Positions 1-10,860 of a DNA stretch of 34,670 nt are shown here, one piece after another. Position 1 is the stretch's first letter. Every line of letters starts with the position of its first letter. Made by a program: the position numbers and the translations under genes. Origin of the DNA: Pelagibacteraceae bacterium AG-390-C22 (GTDB lineage Bacteria > Pseudomonadota > Alphaproteobacteria > Pelagibacterales > Pelagibacteraceae); NCBI GenBank assembly GCA_003278125.1, contig QCGX01000010.1:1-34670 (forward strand). Direction: 5' to 3'. The notes under the pieces were generated by a model. It saw only the letters and a program-made list of their open reading frames with translations. It was not told the origin of the DNA and did no database searches.

Positions 1-480
<480 letters not shown>

Positions 481-481
481 C

Positions 482-3400
482 ATGGAAAAAAACTTAACAA
501 AAAATTTTGATAATCAAAACTTAGTTCCAGAGAACAATTTTGATAGCATTAAAATTACTTTAGCAAGTCCAGAAAAGATCAAATCTTGGTCATATGGTGA
601 GATTAAAAAACCAGAAACTATAAACTATAGAACATTTAGACCAGAAAAAGATGGATTATTTTGTTCAAGAATATTTGGTCCTGTTAAAGACTACGAATGT
701 CTTTGCGGCAAATATAAACGTATGAAGTTTAGGGGAATAATTTGTGAGAAGTGTGGAGTAGAAGTAACTAAATCAAACGTTAGAAGAGAACGAATGGGCC
801 ATATAGATCTTGCATGTCCAGTAGCTCATATTTGGTTTTTAAAGTCATTACCAAGCAGAATATCATTAGCAATAGATATGAAACTTAAAGAAGTTGAAAA
901 AGTTTTATATTTTGAAAGTTTTATCGTAATAGAGCCAGGATTAACTACTTTAAAAAAAGGGCAATTATTATCAGAAGAAGCTTTAGTTAAAGCACAAGAT
1001 GAATTTGGTGAGGATGCTTTTACAGCAGGAATAGGCGCGGAAGCTGTAAGGGAGATCTTAGTTAATTTGGACCTTAAGAAAGAACAAAAAAAATTAAGAG
1101 ACTCATTATCAGAAATTAAATCTAAAGTTACTGAAGAAAGAACAATTAAAAGATTAAAGCTCATTGAGTCATTTGTATCATCAGGAAATAAGCCAGAATG
1201 GATGATTTTAACATCTGTTCCCGTTATCCCTCCTGAATTAAGACCACTAGTTCCATTAGATGGCGGTAGATTTGCCACATCAGATTTAAATGATTTGTAT
1301 AGAAGAGTTATTAATAGAAACAACCGTTTAAAAAGACTGCTAGACCTCAAAGCACCTGATATTATTGTAAGAAATGAAAAAAGAATGCTTCAAGAATCAG
1401 TTGATGCATTATTTGATAACGGTCGAAGAGGAAGAGTAATAACAGGTACTGGTAAAAGACCACTTAAATCTTTAGCAGAAATGCTTAAAGGAAAACAAGG
1501 TAGGTTCAGACAAAATTTATTAGGAAAAAGAGTTGATTACTCAGGAAGATCAGTGATTGTAGTTGGTCCAGAGTTAAAATTACACCAATGCGGATTACCA
1601 AAAAAAATGGCATTAGAACTATTCAAGCCATTTTTGTATGCTAGATTAGATAAACTAGGGCTGGCAACAACAATCAAACAAGCAAAAAGATTGGTAGAAA
1701 AAGAAAAAAGTGAAGTATGGGACTCATTAGAGCATATAATTAGAGAACACCCTATTTTATTAAACAGAGCTCCAACTTTACACAGACTTGGTGTTCAGGC
1801 ATTTGAAGCTAAACTTATTGAAGGAAATGCAATTGAACTACATCCTTTAGTTTGTGCAGCCTTTAATGCAGATTTTGATGGCGATCAAATGGCAGTTCAT
1901 ATCCCTTTAAGCTTGGAAGCTCAATTAGAAGCAAGAGTTTTAATGATGTCAACAAACAATATTTTAAGCCCATCAAATGGAAAACCAATTATTGTACCAA
2001 GTCAGGATATTGTTTTAGGAATATATTATTTATCTCAAGCAGACAAAGAAGATAAAAAACCAAAAGGGATTTTTTCTGGAATAGAGGAAATTGAGCAGGC
2101 ATTAGAAAACAAATCAATCAGCTTACATTCAAAAATTATCTCAACTTTTAAGACGGTAGATGAGGACGGCTCAACTAAAGTTGAGAAATATACTAGTACC
2201 GCTGGAAGATTTTTATTAGCAAATGTTTTACCTATTAATCATAATATTAAATTCAGCTTGATCAATAGATTGTTAACTAAAAAAAATGTTTCAGAGGTTA
2301 TAGATACTATTTTTAGATTTTGTGGACAAAAAGAAACAGTAATTTTCTGCGATAGGATTAAAACTCTTGGATTTAAGCATGCTTTTAAAGCAGGTATTTC
2401 TTTTGGTAAAGACGATTTATTAATACCTAAAACTAAAGAAGAGTTAATTAATAATACTAAGAAAAAGATAGAAGAATATGAAAAACAATATTCTGATGGT
2501 TTAATTACTAGAGGAGAAAAGTACAATAAAGTTGTAGACGTATGGTCCAAATGTACTGATACAGTAGCTAACGAAATGATGAAAGAAATTTCTTCGGCAG
2601 AAAAAATTTATGAAAATGACAGAATAGAAACAAATTCTGTATACATGATGGCGGATTCTGGCGCCAGAGGCTCACAAGCTCAAATGAAACAATTAGCAGG
2701 AATGAGAGGGTTAATAGCTAAACCATCAGGTGAAATTATAGAAACTCCTATAATTTCGAATTTCAAAGAAGGATTATCTGTATTAGAATATTTTAATTCA
2801 ACGCATGGAGCAAGAAAAGGATTAGCAGACACTGCTTTAAAAACTGCAAATTCAGGTTATCTTACAAGAAGACTATGTGATGTAGCCCAAGATGTGCAAG
2901 TAACAAAAAAAGAATGTGATCCAAAAAAAAGATCATCAGTAACTATTTCTGAAATTATTGAAGGAGGAAATATTTTAGTTAGTTTATCTGAAAGAGTTCT
3001 GGGTAGAGTTATAGCAGAAGATATAAAAAATCCAGTAACTGGAGAAATAATTATAAAAAAAGATAAATTAATAGATGAATTTGATTGTGAAAAAATTGAT
3101 GCTGCTGGAGTAAAATCTGTAAATGTTTATTCTGTAATTACATGTGCTTCTACAAGAGGTGTTTGCCAAATTTGTTATGGAAGAGATCTTGCTAGAGGTA
3201 AATTAGTTAGTATAGGTGAAGCAGTTGGTATGATTGCGGCTCAATCTATAGGAGAGCCAGGAACACAATTAACAATGAGAACTTTCCACGTTGGTGGAAC
3301 GGCTCAGATCAAGGAAGAGTCACAAATAATTTCTCAAACAAAAGGTAAATTAAATATTATTAACAAGAATCTTATAGAAGACTCTAAGAAAAATATAATC

Positions 3401-4660
3401 GTTATGGGTAGAAATACACAGTTAAGCATCGAAGATGAAAGTGGAAGACAATTAGCAATATATAAAGTTAACTATGGTTCAAAATTATTTTTCAAAGATG
3501 GAAGCATGATAGACAAGGGAAAAAAGATAGCAGAATGGGATCCATACACTTTACCAGTAATTGCTGAAACCGGCGGTATTGTTAACTATATGGACTTAAC
3601 AGAGGGAAGCTCATTAACGGAAACATTAGATGATGCAACAGGATTATCTTCTAAATCAGTGACTGATTGGAAATCATTAACTAAGAATTCAGAATTAAAA
3701 CCTCGTATAACCTTAAGAGATGATAAAGGAGAGATCATTAAAAAAGCAGATGGAAATGAAGCGAGATATTATTTAGTTCCAGACACAATTTTATCAGTTA
3801 AAGATGGTCAAAAAATTTCTGCTGGAGATGTGCTTGCAAGATTACCTAAAGAAACATCAAAAACAAAAGATATAACTGGAGGTCTGCCTCGAGTTGCTGA
3901 ACTATTTGAGGCTAGAAGACCTAAAGATAGTGCAATTATAGCTGAGAATGATGGCGTTATAGAATTTGGAAAAGAAGTTAGAGGAAAGCAAAAAATTTCT
4001 ATTGTTGCTTCAAGTGGTGAAACTTCAAATTATTTAATACCAAAAGGCAAACATGTTAACTTTAATCAAGGAGAAAAAATTAAAAAAGGGGAATATTTAT
4101 TAGATGGAAGTCCAGCTCCACATGATATTTTAAGAATTTTGGGAGTTGAAAAATTAACAGAATACTTTGTTAGCGAAGTGCAAGAAGTTTATAGATTACA
4201 AGGAGTTGTGATTAATGATAAACATATCGAAACGATAGTAAGACAAATGTTAAAAAGAGTAGAAATTAAAAATCCGGGTGACTCAGAGCTATTGTCTGGA
4301 GAAGTAATAGACTTACTTGATATGAATAAAATTAACGATGAGTTACGAAAAAATAAAAAAAAACCTGCTGTTTTTGAAAGAATATTATTGGGTATCACAA
4401 AAGCATCTTTACAGACAAATTCATTTATATCTGCTGCTTCATTTCAAGAAACAACTAGAGTACTCACAGATGCCTCAATAAAAGGTAAAACAGATACTTT
4501 AGAGGGATTAAAAGAGAATGTAATTGTTGGAAGATTGGTTCCAGCTGGCACAGGTCTTACAAAAATTGACTGGGATAAAGAGGCTAAGAAACAAGACAAA
4601 GTTAGATTAGAGGAACTTAAGAAACAAGAGCTAGAAGCCGCACCAATAGCTGGAGAATAG
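482..4660 (+). CDS. rpoC: RNA polymerase beta prime subunit
   Basis: Catalytic large subunit of DNA-dependent RNA polymerase, 1392 aa, close to the usual bacterial length of about 1400. The first zinc-ribbon cysteines are C73, C75, C88 and C91. The active-site loop [12 protein letters not shown] holds the Mg-chelating aspartates D464, D466 and D468. The trigger-loop region reads [12 protein letters not shown] second zinc site is formed by a cysteine in RRLCDVAQD plus the [11 protein letters not shown] cluster. It follows rpoB by one base. A 162 bp gap separates it from rpsL, and no strong GC-rich hairpin with a T-run follows, so read-through into the str genes is possible. The large antisense open frames inside it are shadows. 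Confidence 0.99.
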   Translation: MEKNLTKNFDNQNLVPENNFDSIKITLASPEKIKSWSYGEIKKPETINYRTFRPEKDGLFCSRIFGPVKDYECLCGKYKRMKFRGIICEKCGVEVTKSNVRRERMGHIDLACPVAHIWFLKSLPSRISLAIDMKLKEVEKVLYFESFIVIEPGLTTLKKGQLLSEEALVKAQDEFGEDAFTAGIGAEAVREILVNLDLKKEQKKLRDSLSEIKSKVTEERTIKRLKLIESFVSSGNKPEWMILTSVPVIPPELRPLVPLDGGRFATSDLNDLYRRVINRNNRLKRLLDLKAPDIIVRNEKRMLQESVDALFDNGRRGRVITGTGKRPLKSLAEMLKGKQGRFRQNLLGKRVDYSGRSVIVVGPELKLHQCGLPKKMALELFKPFLYARLDKLGLATTIKQAKRLVEKEKSEVWDSLEHIIREHPILLNRAPTLHRLGVQAFEAKLIEGNAIELHPLVCAAFNADFDGDQMAVHIPLSLEAQLEARVLMMSTNNILSPSNGKPIIVPSQDIVLGIYYLSQADKEDKKPKGIFSGIEEIEQALENKSISLHSKIISTFKTVDEDGSTKVEKYTSTAGRFLLANVLPINHNIKFSLINRLLTKKNVSEVIDTIFRFCGQKETVIFCDRIKTLGFKHAFKAGISFGKDDLLIPKTKEELINNTKKKIEEYEKQYSDGLITRGEKYNKVVDVWSKCTDTVANEMMKEISSAEKIYENDRIETNSVYMMADSGARGSQAQMKQLAGMRGLIAKPSGEIIETPIISNFKEGLSVLEYFNSTHGARKGLADTALKTANSGYLTRRLCDVAQDVQVTKKECDPKKRSSVTISEIIEGGNILVSLSERVLGRVIAEDIKNPVTGEIIIKKDKLIDEFDCEKIDAAGVKSVNVYSVITCASTRGVCQICYGRDLARGKLVSIGEAVGMIAAQSIGEPGTQLTMRTFHVGGTAQIKEESQIISQTKGKLNIINKNLIEDSKKNIIVMGRNTQLSIEDESGRQLAIYKVNYGSKLFFKDGSMIDKGKKIAEWDPYTLPVIAETGGIVNYMDLTEGSSLTETLDDATGLSSKSVTDWKSLTKNSELKPRITLRDDKGEIIKKADGNEARYYLVPDTILSVKDGQKISAGDVLARLPKETSKTKDITGGLPRVAELFEARRPKDSAIIAENDGVIEFGKEVRGKQKISIVASSGETSNYLIPKGKHVNFNQGEKIKKGEYLLDGSPAPHDILRILGVEKLTEYFVSEVQEVYRLQGVVINDKHIETIVRQMLKRVEIKNPGDSELLSGEVIDLLDMNKINDELRKNKKKPAVFERILLGITKASLQTNSFISAASFQETTRVLTDASIKGKTDTLEGLKENVIVGRLVPAGTGLTKIDWDKEAKKQDKVRLEELKKQELEAAPIAGE

Positions 4661-4694
4661 CTATTCAAAAACTAAATAAAATACTCGATAAACG

Positions 4695-4727
4695 TTGACT
4701 TTTACCATTCCGATGCTAGTTTACGGC
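4695..4727 (+). promoter_or_regulatory. candidate promoter for the str/S10 ribosomal gene block
   Basis: TTGACT at 4695-4700 is a good -35 box. It is followed after 16 bases by a weak -10 box (TAGTTT, 4717-4722) and the discriminator TACGGC (4722-4727). The same order and nearly the same spacing occur before rpsM at 18342-18375, which strengthens this otherwise weak call. It would start transcription about 90 bases upstream of rpsL. The -10 assignment is uncertain. Confidence 0.45.
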
Positions 4728-4738
4728 ACATTTTGAAT

Positions 4739-4775
4739 GTTAGAAGTAAGGTACTTTGTAGCCTTAAACACTAAC
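4739..4775 (+). promoter_or_regulatory. nested stem-loop in the rpsL leader
   Basis: An outer helix pairs GTTAG (4739-4743) with CTAAC (4771-4775). Inside it, TAAGG (4747-4751) pairs with CCTTA (4762-4766), and TAC (4752-4754) pairs with GTA (4758-4760) around a TTT loop, with G4761 bulged. The internal loops are 3 and 4 bases. It lies in the presumed 5' untranslated region of rpsL, about 47 bases before the start codon. It could be a ribosomal-protein binding site, an attenuator part or chance pairing. No family assignment was made. Confidence 0.4.
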
Positions 4776-4822
4776 TAAAAAGCACTATTGGGCTATCTTT
4801 ACTTCCATTTCAAAATATTATT

Positions 4823-5194
4823 ATGCCAACAATTAATCAGTTGATTAAAAAAAGTAGAATTAAACCAATTGCCCGGAACAAAGTTCCAGCTTTAGAACGT
4901 CAGCCATTAAAACGAGGCGTTTGCGTGAAGGTTTATACTACAACCCCAAAAAAACCAAATTCCGCGCTTAGAAAAGTTGCAAGAGTAAGGCTATCTAACG
5001 GCTTTGAAGTTACGGCTTATATTCCAGGGGAAGGTCATAACCTACAAGAACATTCAGTTGTTTTATTGAGAGGCGGTCGAGTTAAAGATTTGCCAGGAGT
5101 TCGTTATCATATCTTAAGAGGAAATCTCGATACACAAGGTGTAGCTAATCGTAAAAAAAGAAGATCCTTATACGGAACAAAAAAACCAAAATAA
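4823..5194 (+). CDS. rpsL: 30S ribosomal protein S12
   Basis: Decoding-centre protein of the small subunit, 123 aa, the normal length. The segment [13 protein letters not shown] at residues 41-53 includes K43, the classical streptomycin-resistance position in its sensitive state. [12 protein letters not shown] carries K88 and D89, the latter being the usual methylthiolation site. The ATG follows AT-rich sequence without a clear Shine-Dalgarno. It heads the str block after a 162 bp leader region and is followed by rpsG after 3 bp. Confidence 0.99.
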   Translation: MPTINQLIKKSRIKPIARNKVPALERQPLKRGVCVKVYTTTPKKPNSALRKVARVRLSNGFEVTAYIPGEGHNLQEHSVVLLRGGRVKDLPGVRYHILRGNLDTQGVANRKKRRSLYGTKKPK

Positions 5195-5197
5195 ATT

Positions 5198-5668
5198 ATG
5201 TCTAGAAAAAGAAAAGCACCTATTAGAAAAGTTTATCCTGATCCCAAATTTCATTCTGAAATAGTTTCTAAGTTTATAAACTCTATAATGTATGACGGAA
5301 AAAGATCTACTGCAGAAAAAATTTTATATGATGCTTTAGAAAAAATTAAATCAAAAAATAATGAAGATCCTCTAAAAGTTTTTAATACAGCAATCACCAA
5401 TGTTAAACCTAATTTAGAATGTAGATCTAGAAGAGTTGGCGGTGCAACTTATCAAGTACCAGTTGAAGTAAAATCAAAAAGAGCCCAAGCTTTAGCTCTT
5501 AGATGGTTAATGGATGCTACTAGAAAAAGAAAAAATAAAACTATGGCTGACAAATTATACGCAGAAATATTGGATGCATCTCAAAATAAAGGTTCAGCAA
5601 TTAAAAAAAGGGAAGACACTCACAAGATGGCAGAGTCAAATAAGGCCTTTGCTCATTTTAGATGGTAA
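5198..5668 (+). CDS. rpsG: 30S ribosomal protein S7
   Basis: S7, 156 aa, nucleates assembly of the 30S head by binding the 3' domain of 16S rRNA. The N-terminus [18 protein letters not shown] and the internal [11 protein letters not shown] segment are typical. In enterobacteria S7 represses its own operon by binding the rpsL-rpsG intergenic region. Here that spacer is only 3 bp, so an equivalent site could not lie between these genes. It is 6 bp ahead of fusA. Confidence 0.99.
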   Translation: MSRKRKAPIRKVYPDPKFHSEIVSKFINSIMYDGKRSTAEKILYDALEKIKSKNNEDPLKVFNTAITNVKPNLECRSRRVGGATYQVPVEVKSKRAQALALRWLMDATRKRKNKTMADKLYAEILDASQNKGSAIKKREDTHKMAESNKAFAHFRW

Positions 5669-5674
5669 AAAAAT

Positions 5675-7750
5675 ATGGCAAATAAATATTCATTAGACAA
5701 ATATAGAAATATTGGAATCATGGCTCATATAGATGCTGGCAAAACTACTACAACAGAAAGAGTTTTATATTACACTGGAAAAAGCCATAAGATAGGTGAA
5801 GTCCATGATGGCGCCGCTACAATGGATTGGATGGAACAAGAACAAGAAAGAGGTATTACTATAACTTCAGCGGCCACAACATGTTTTTGGAGAGACCATA
5901 GAATTAATATTATTGATACTCCTGGACACGTAGACTTTACAATTGAAGTAGAGAGATCATTAAAAGTTTTAGATGGTGCTGTAGCTGTATTCGATGGAGT
6001 AGCTGGAGTAGAGCCTCAATCAGAAACAGTTTGGAGACAAGCAGATAAATATAAAGTTCCTAGAATTTGTTTTATTAATAAACTTGATAGAACAGGAGCT
6101 GATTTTTATAGATGTGTTGAGATGATTAAAGATAGATTAGGCTGTAAACCGTTAGTTTTACAATTACCAATAGGTTCTGAAGCAGATTTAAAAGGAATAG
6201 TAGATCTAGTTAAAATGAAAGGTGTCGTATGGCAAAATGAAGATTTAGGAGCAAAGTTTGATTACGTGGATATACCAGCTGATCTTAAAGACAAAGCCAA
6301 CAAATATAGAAAAGAATTAGTCGAGTCAGCTGTCGAAGAGGATGAAAAATTAATGGAAGCTTACTTAGAAGGAAAAGAACCATCTGAATCTGATTTAATT
6401 AAATGTATAAGAAAAGGAACTTTAGGTTTTAATTTTGTGCCTATTACTACAGGATCAGCTTTTAAAAACAAAGGAGTTCAACCACTATTAGATGCAGTAA
6501 TTGATTATCTTCCTAGCCCAAAAGATCTAGGCTCAATTGAAGGTACTAAATTAGGTTCTGAAGACAAAGTTGAAATGAAATTTGCAGATAATGAACCTTT
6601 CTCAGCGTTGGCGTTTAAAGTGGCAAATGATCCGTTTGTAGGTTCATTGACATTTATACGAATTTACTCAGGAAAACTTCAAGCAGGGACATCAGTTTAT
6701 AATTCATCAAAAGAAAAATCAGAAAGAGTTGGAAGAATGCTTTTAATGCATGCAAATAGTAGAGAAGATATAAAAGAAGCTACAACTGGAGATATAGTAG
6801 CTCTTGCTGGTTTAAAACATACTATTACAGGACATACTTTATGTGATGAGAAACAACCCATCTTACTAGAACCAATGGAATTTCCTGATCCAGTAATCGA
6901 AATTGCTGTTGAACCAAAAACAAAAGCTGACCAAGAAAAAATGGGTGAAGCGCTAGGAAGATTAGCAAAAGAAGATCCTTCTTTTAGAGTTACTTCAGAT
7001 GAAGAATCTGGTCAAACAATTATTAAAGGAATGGGTGAATTACATTTAGATATTATTGTTGATAGAATGAAAAGAGAATTTAAAGTTGAAGCCAACATTG
7101 GCGCCCCTCAGGTTGCTTATAGAGAAACAATTTTAGGTTCTACTGAAGTTACCTACATACATAAAAAACAAAGCGGTGGATCAGGACAATTTGCAAAAGT
7201 TACTCTTAGCGTTGAACCTTTAGAGCCTGGAAAAGGAAGAGAAGTGGAAAATAAAATTAAAGGTGGCTCTATACCAAAAGAATTTATTCCAGGTGTAGAA
7301 AAAGGTGTTTTAAGCGTAGCTGACAGTGGAATTCTAGCTGGCTTTCCTGTCATTGATTATAAAGTTACAATTTTAGACGGATTACATCATGATGTTGACT
7401 CAAGTGTTTTGGCTTTCGAAATAGCTTCAAGAATGTGTTTTAGAGAAGCTTGTACAAAAGCATCATTAAAACTTCTTGAACCAATGATGAAAGTTGAAGT
7501 AGTAACACCAGAAGATTTTATGGGAGATGTGATTGGTGATTTAAATAGCAGAAGAGGACAAGTAGGATCAACTGAAGCAAGAGGTAATGCCACTGTTATA
7601 AATGCTACAGTTCCTCTAGCTAACATGTTTGGATATATTAATAATTTAAGATCATCCACTCAAGGTAGAGCGCAATATACTATGCAATTCAGTCATTACG
7701 ACAAAGTCCCTCAAAATGTTCAAGACGAAGTAACCAAAAAATTAGCTTAA
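5675..7750 (+). CDS. fusA: translation elongation factor G
   Basis: GTPase that drives tRNA-mRNA translocation, 691 aa, the usual size. G1 is [10 protein letters not shown] (17-26), the switch-I motif RGITI is at 60-64, G3 is DTPGH (81-85, with catalytic H85), and G4 is NKLD (135-138). Domains II-V follow in normal order. The next gene is rpsJ, two bases after the stop; the tuf gene normally found here is absent (see findings). Sequence suggests a canonical EF-G rather than an EF-G2 paralogue. Confidence 0.99.
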   Translation: MANKYSLDKYRNIGIMAHIDAGKTTTTERVLYYTGKSHKIGEVHDGAATMDWMEQEQERGITITSAATTCFWRDHRINIIDTPGHVDFTIEVERSLKVLDGAVAVFDGVAGVEPQSETVWRQADKYKVPRICFINKLDRTGADFYRCVEMIKDRLGCKPLVLQLPIGSEADLKGIVDLVKMKGVVWQNEDLGAKFDYVDIPADLKDKANKYRKELVESAVEEDEKLMEAYLEGKEPSESDLIKCIRKGTLGFNFVPITTGSAFKNKGVQPLLDAVIDYLPSPKDLGSIEGTKLGSEDKVEMKFADNEPFSALAFKVANDPFVGSLTFIRIYSGKLQAGTSVYNSSKEKSERVGRMLLMHANSREDIKEATTGDIVALAGLKHTITGHTLCDEKQPILLEPMEFPDPVIEIAVEPKTKADQEKMGEALGRLAKEDPSFRVTSDEESGQTIIKGMGELHLDIIVDRMKREFKVEANIGAPQVAYRETILGSTEVTYIHKKQSGGSGQFAKVTLSVEPLEPGKGREVENKIKGGSIPKEFIPGVEKGVLSVADSGILAGFPVIDYKVTILDGLHHDVDSSVLAFEIASRMCFREACTKASLKLLEPMMKVEVVTPEDFMGDVIGDLNSRRGQVGSTEARGNATVINATVPLANMFGYINNLRSSTQGRAQYTMQFSHYDKVPQNVQDEVTKKLA

Positions 7751-7752
7751 TT

Positions 7753-8061
7753 ATGGAAAATCAAAATATAAGAATACATTTAAAAGCATATGATAATAAG
7801 ATCCTCGATCTTTCTACGGAGGAAATTGTTAACACAGCTAAAAGAACAGGCGCCCAAGTTAAAGGCCCTATACCTTTACCAACTAGAATAGAGAGATATA
7901 CAGTTTTAAGATCACCTCACATTGACAAGAAAAGCAGAGAACAATTTGAGTCAAGAACGCATAAAAGATTAATTGATATAATTGAACCAACACCTCAAAC
8001 AGTCGAAGCATTGATGAAATTAGATTTAGCTTCAGGTGTAGATATAGAGATAAAAATATAA
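7753..8061 (+). CDS. rpsJ: 30S ribosomal protein S10
   Basis: S10, 102 aa, is a 30S head protein that also acts as NusE in transcription antitermination. The conserved segments KAYDNKILD near the N-terminus and [19 protein letters not shown] in the middle identify it. It opens the S10 gene series, but here only two bases separate it from fusA and there is no promoter-sized gap. The S10 genes are therefore probably transcribed as a continuation of the str genes. Its TAA is immediately followed by the rplC start codon. Confidence 0.98.
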   Translation: MENQNIRIHLKAYDNKILDLSTEEIVNTAKRTGAQVKGPIPLPTRIERYTVLRSPHIDKKSREQFESRTHKRLIDIIEPTPQTVEALMKLDLASGVDIEIKI

Positions 8062-8766
8062 ATGACCATAGGATTGATAGGAACAAAAATAGGAATGACA
8101 CGTGAATTCATGAAAAGCGGTCAATCTGTGCCTGTAACAGTTATTAAAATTGAAAAAGGTAGAGTTTTGGATGTGATTACTAAAGAAAAGAGAGGATACA
8201 ATGCAGTAAAAGTTGGTTTTTTTAAGATAAAGAACTCAAAAGTCACAAAACAAATGAAAGGTTATTTCGCCAAGAAAAAAACTGAACCAAAAAAAATATT
8301 AAAAGAATTTAGAGTGGAAAATAATGATCAATTTAAGGAAGGAAATGAGCTTGGTTTAGAAATATTTAAGGATAAGAAATTTTTAGATGTGAGATCAAAA
8401 ACAATTGGAAAAGGTTTTGCAGGAGTTATGAAAAGATGGAATTTTGGTGGGCTCAGAGCTTCACACGGTGTTTCCGTTTCTCATAGATCTCATGGTTCAA
8501 CTGGTCAGAGACAAGACCCAGGTAAAGTTTTCAAAGGAAAAAAAATGGCCGGGCATATGGGAGATAAACTTAGAACTATGTTGAACTTAGAAATTATTAA
8601 ATCTGATCCAGAAAATGATTTATTATATTTAAAAGGATCTATCCCTGGTTCTAAAAATACAAGAGTTTTCTTAAGAGAATCAATTAAGAATGTAACTAAA
8701 AAAACAGTTACAGAAAAATATGAGGCTAAATTAAAAACTGCCGAAGCAAAGAAAGGAAAAAAATAA
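8062..8766 (+). CDS. rplC: 50S ribosomal protein L3
   Basis: L3, 234 aa, is an early assembly protein reaching toward the peptidyl transferase centre. The N-terminus IGLIGTKIGMTREF and the central GVMKRWNFGGLRASHG and HRSHGSTGQRQDPGKVFKG segments are diagnostic, and Q151 matches the glutamine methylated in other bacteria. It is about 25 residues longer than enterobacterial L3, mainly through a lysine- and alanine-rich C-terminal tail. It starts directly after the rpsJ stop codon and is followed by rplD after two bases. Confidence 0.98.
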   Translation: MTIGLIGTKIGMTREFMKSGQSVPVTVIKIEKGRVLDVITKEKRGYNAVKVGFFKIKNSKVTKQMKGYFAKKKTEPKKILKEFRVENNDQFKEGNELGLEIFKDKKFLDVRSKTIGKGFAGVMKRWNFGGLRASHGVSVSHRSHGSTGQRQDPGKVFKGKKMAGHMGDKLRTMLNLEIIKSDPENDLLYLKGSIPGSKNTRVFLRESIKNVTKKTVTEKYEAKLKTAEAKKGKK

Positions 8767-8768
8767 TA

Positions 8769-9404
8769 ATGAAATTTCCTCTGCTAAATATTGATGGCAC
8801 AAAATCTCAATCAATCGAAGTATCTGATAAGATAGTCAAGCTAAAAGTAAACCATAAGTTAATCAAATTTGTAATTGATTGGCAATTAAATCATGCAAAA
8901 CCAAGAACTGCAAAAACAAAACAGAGAAATGAAATTAGGGGTTCAACTGTAAAAATTGTTGCACAAAAAGGTAGTGGAGGAGCTCGTCATGCTAGTAGAA
9001 AAGCTCCATTATTCATTGGCGGCGGGGTTGCTCATGGACCGAAAGGAAAAGTTTATAAAGTAAAGAAAATTAATAAAAAAGTAAGAAAATTAGCCTTAGC
9101 TCAAACATTATCAAAAAAAAATTCAGATAAAAACCTACATATTTTGTCAGATATTAAAAAAGAGATTAAAAAGACTAAAGAATTTAATAAATTTCTAGAA
9201 AAAAATAATTTAGCTAATGCATTAATTATTTCTGACGAGGACACTTTAAAAAATATAGGTAAATCAGCAAGAAATATCAAAAATATAAAGTTAATAAAAC
9301 AAGAAGGAACTAATATTTATGATTTATTTAAATATAAAAATGTAATCATGACATCTTCATCTGTAAAGAAATTACAAGAAAGGATTTTAAATGAGAAGAA
9401 TTAA
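8769..9404 (+). CDS. rplD: 50S ribosomal protein L4
   Basis: L4, 211 aa, binds 23S rRNA domain I and lines the exit tunnel with its extended loop (residues about 45-100, containing RGSTVKIVAQKGSGGARH). In enterobacteria L4 also represses the S10 operon through a leader RNA; no comparable leader exists upstream of rpsJ here, so that control is probably missing. The 3' end overlaps the rplW start by 14 bp. Confidence 0.97.
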   Translation: MKFPLLNIDGTKSQSIEVSDKIVKLKVNHKLIKFVIDWQLNHAKPRTAKTKQRNEIRGSTVKIVAQKGSGGARHASRKAPLFIGGGVAHGPKGKVYKVKKINKKVRKLALAQTLSKKNSDKNLHILSDIKKEIKKTKEFNKFLEKNNLANALIISDEDTLKNIGKSARNIKNIKLIKQEGTNIYDLFKYKNVIMTSSSVKKLQERILNEKN

Positions 9405-9684
9405 TCATATAGACTCTATTAGAAACCCTATCATTACAGAAAAGGCAACCATTTTGTCTGATCAGAATAAGACAGTTTTTAAAGTTCATTCAAAAGCTAA
9501 TAAGAAAACTATTAAAAAAAATATTGAAAAGTTATTCAAAGTTAATGTTATTAAAATTAATATTATTAACCGTAAAGCGAAACTAAAAATGAAGCAAGGA
9601 AGAAAATCTTACAAAAGTGGTTATAAAAAAGCGATTATAACTTTAAAAAAAGGTCAAAGTATTGATTTAACAACTGGTATTTAA
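9391..9684 (+). CDS. rplW: 50S ribosomal protein L23
   Basis: L23, 97 aa, sits at the tunnel exit and is the docking site for trigger factor and SRP. The segment RNPIITEKATILS near the N-terminus and NVIKINIINRKAKLKMKQGR in the middle match the family. The ATG lies inside the last codons of rplD (14 bp overlap) and no strong Shine-Dalgarno is visible, which suggests re-initiation by ribosomes finishing rplD. rplB follows after two bases. Confidence 0.97.
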   Translation: MRRINHIDSIRNPIITEKATILSDQNKTVFKVHSKANKKTIKKNIEKLFKVNVIKINIINRKAKLKMKQGRKSYKSGYKKAIITLKKGQSIDLTTGI

Positions 9685-9686
9685 AT

Positions 9687-10517
9687 ATGGCATTAAAAAC
9701 TTTTAAACCCTATACAAAGTCAACTAGAGGAACAGTAGTTGTAGATAAAAGTGCATTATGGAAGGGTTCTCCATATAAACCTTTAACTCGTGGACAAAAT
9801 TTTACTGGAGGAAGAAATAATAATGGCCGTATTACCTCTAGACATATAGGCGGTGGTTCAAAACACAAATTTAGAATTATTGATTTTTTTAGGAAAAAGA
9901 AAAATATTTCTGCTACTGTTGATAGAATTGAATACGATCCTAATAGAACTGCTTATATAGCTTTAATAACTTATGATGATAAAGAAAAATCATATATAAT
10001 TTGTCCTCAAGGTTTAAAGCAAGGTGATAAGATTGAGTCTGGAAAAAATGTTGAAATCAAAATAGGAAACTCTCTAGAACTAAAAGATATCCCTCCCGGG
10101 ACATCTCTACACAATGTGGAACTAATACCTGGAAATGGCGGTAAACTTGCAAGATCTGCTGGTTCTTCAATAACATTATCGGGCTATGACGGAGATTATG
10201 CGATATTGAAATTGTCATCAGGTGAAACAAGAAAAGTAAATAGCTCTTGTACTGCTACAATAGGAGTTGTTTCGAACCCAGATCAAAAAAATATTAAGAT
10301 TGGTAAAGCTGGAAGAAACCGATGGAGAGGTAAAAGACCTCAGACGAGAGGAGTAGCAATGAACCCTGTTGACCATCCACATGGTGGTGGGGAAGGAAAA
10401 ACTTCTGGAGGAAGAAGTCCAGTATCACCGTGGGGTCAATCTGCTAAAGGTTTAAAAACAAGAAGACCAAAAAGAAGTGATAAATTAATAATAACAAGAA
10501 GAAAGAAAAGAAAATAA
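9687..10517 (+). CDS. rplB: 50S ribosomal protein L2
   Basis: L2, 276 aa, is one of the most conserved 50S proteins and contributes to subunit association and to the peptidyl transferase region. [19 protein letters not shown] carries H230, equivalent to the critical histidine 229 of enterobacterial L2. The RNA-binding core [18 protein letters not shown] is also intact. Length is standard. rpsS begins one base after the stop codon. Confidence 0.99.
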   Translation: MALKTFKPYTKSTRGTVVVDKSALWKGSPYKPLTRGQNFTGGRNNNGRITSRHIGGGSKHKFRIIDFFRKKKNISATVDRIEYDPNRTAYIALITYDDKEKSYIICPQGLKQGDKIESGKNVEIKIGNSLELKDIPPGTSLHNVELIPGNGGKLARSAGSSITLSGYDGDYAILKLSSGETRKVNSSCTATIGVVSNPDQKNIKIGKAGRNRWRGKRPQTRGVAMNPVDHPHGGGEGKTSGGRSPVSPWGQSAKGLKTRRPKRSDKLIITRRKKRK

Positions 10518-10518
10518 T

Positions 10519-10860
10519 ATGACTAGAGCTGTTTGGAAAGGACCTTTTGTTCACCCAAGTTTATTGAAAAAAATTGATAAACTAAAAGACTCACCAAATA
10601 AAAAACCAATTAAAACTTGGTCTAGGAATTCTACAATAATTCCTGATTTTGTAGGACATAGTTTTATGATTCACAACGGCAAGTCTTTTATACCTATAAC
10701 TATTTCTGAGGAAATGGTTGGTCATAAACTAGGTGAATTTGCACCTACTAGAACCTTTAAAGGCCATACACCAGCAGATAAAAAAGCTGCAGCTACTGCT
10801 GCTACAACGGCAACTAAACCTGAGCCATCTAAGGGCGGAGGAGATAATGCAAAAAAATAA
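10519..10860 (+). CDS. rpsS: 30S ribosomal protein S19 with low-complexity C-terminal tail
   Basis: S19, 113 aa, binds 16S rRNA in the 30S head together with S13. The core ([41 protein letters not shown]) is complete by about residue 88. Typical S19 is about 92 aa. Here residues 89-113 form an alanine/threonine-rich tail ending in a Gly-Gly-Gly-Asp segment. The codons of that glycine run contain the GGAGGAG ribosome binding site of rplV, whose start codon lies inside rpsS (14 bp overlap). Confidence 0.98.
   Translation: MTRAVWKGPFVHPSLLKKIDKLKDSPNKKPIKTWSRNSTIIPDFVGHSFMIHNGKSFIPITISEEMVGHKLGEFAPTRTFKGHTPADKKAAATAATTATKPEPSKGGGDNAKK
10837..10843 (+). promoter_or_regulatory. Shine-Dalgarno of rplV inside rpsS
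   Basis: GGAGGAG at 10837-10843 lies just upstream of the rplV ATG at 10847; the GGAGG core ends five bases before it. The same bases encode the Gly-Gly-Asp part of the S19 tail. It is one of the strongest ribosome binding sites in the window and decides the rplV start. Confidence 0.8.

Noticed and set aside
826-1350. 174-residue antisense open frame inside rpoC, and similar long antisense frames in fusA, topA, mgtE and ugd
   Set aside because: Hydrophobic, serine/leucine-rich shadow translations opposite highly conserved genes, with no family motif or ribosome binding site.
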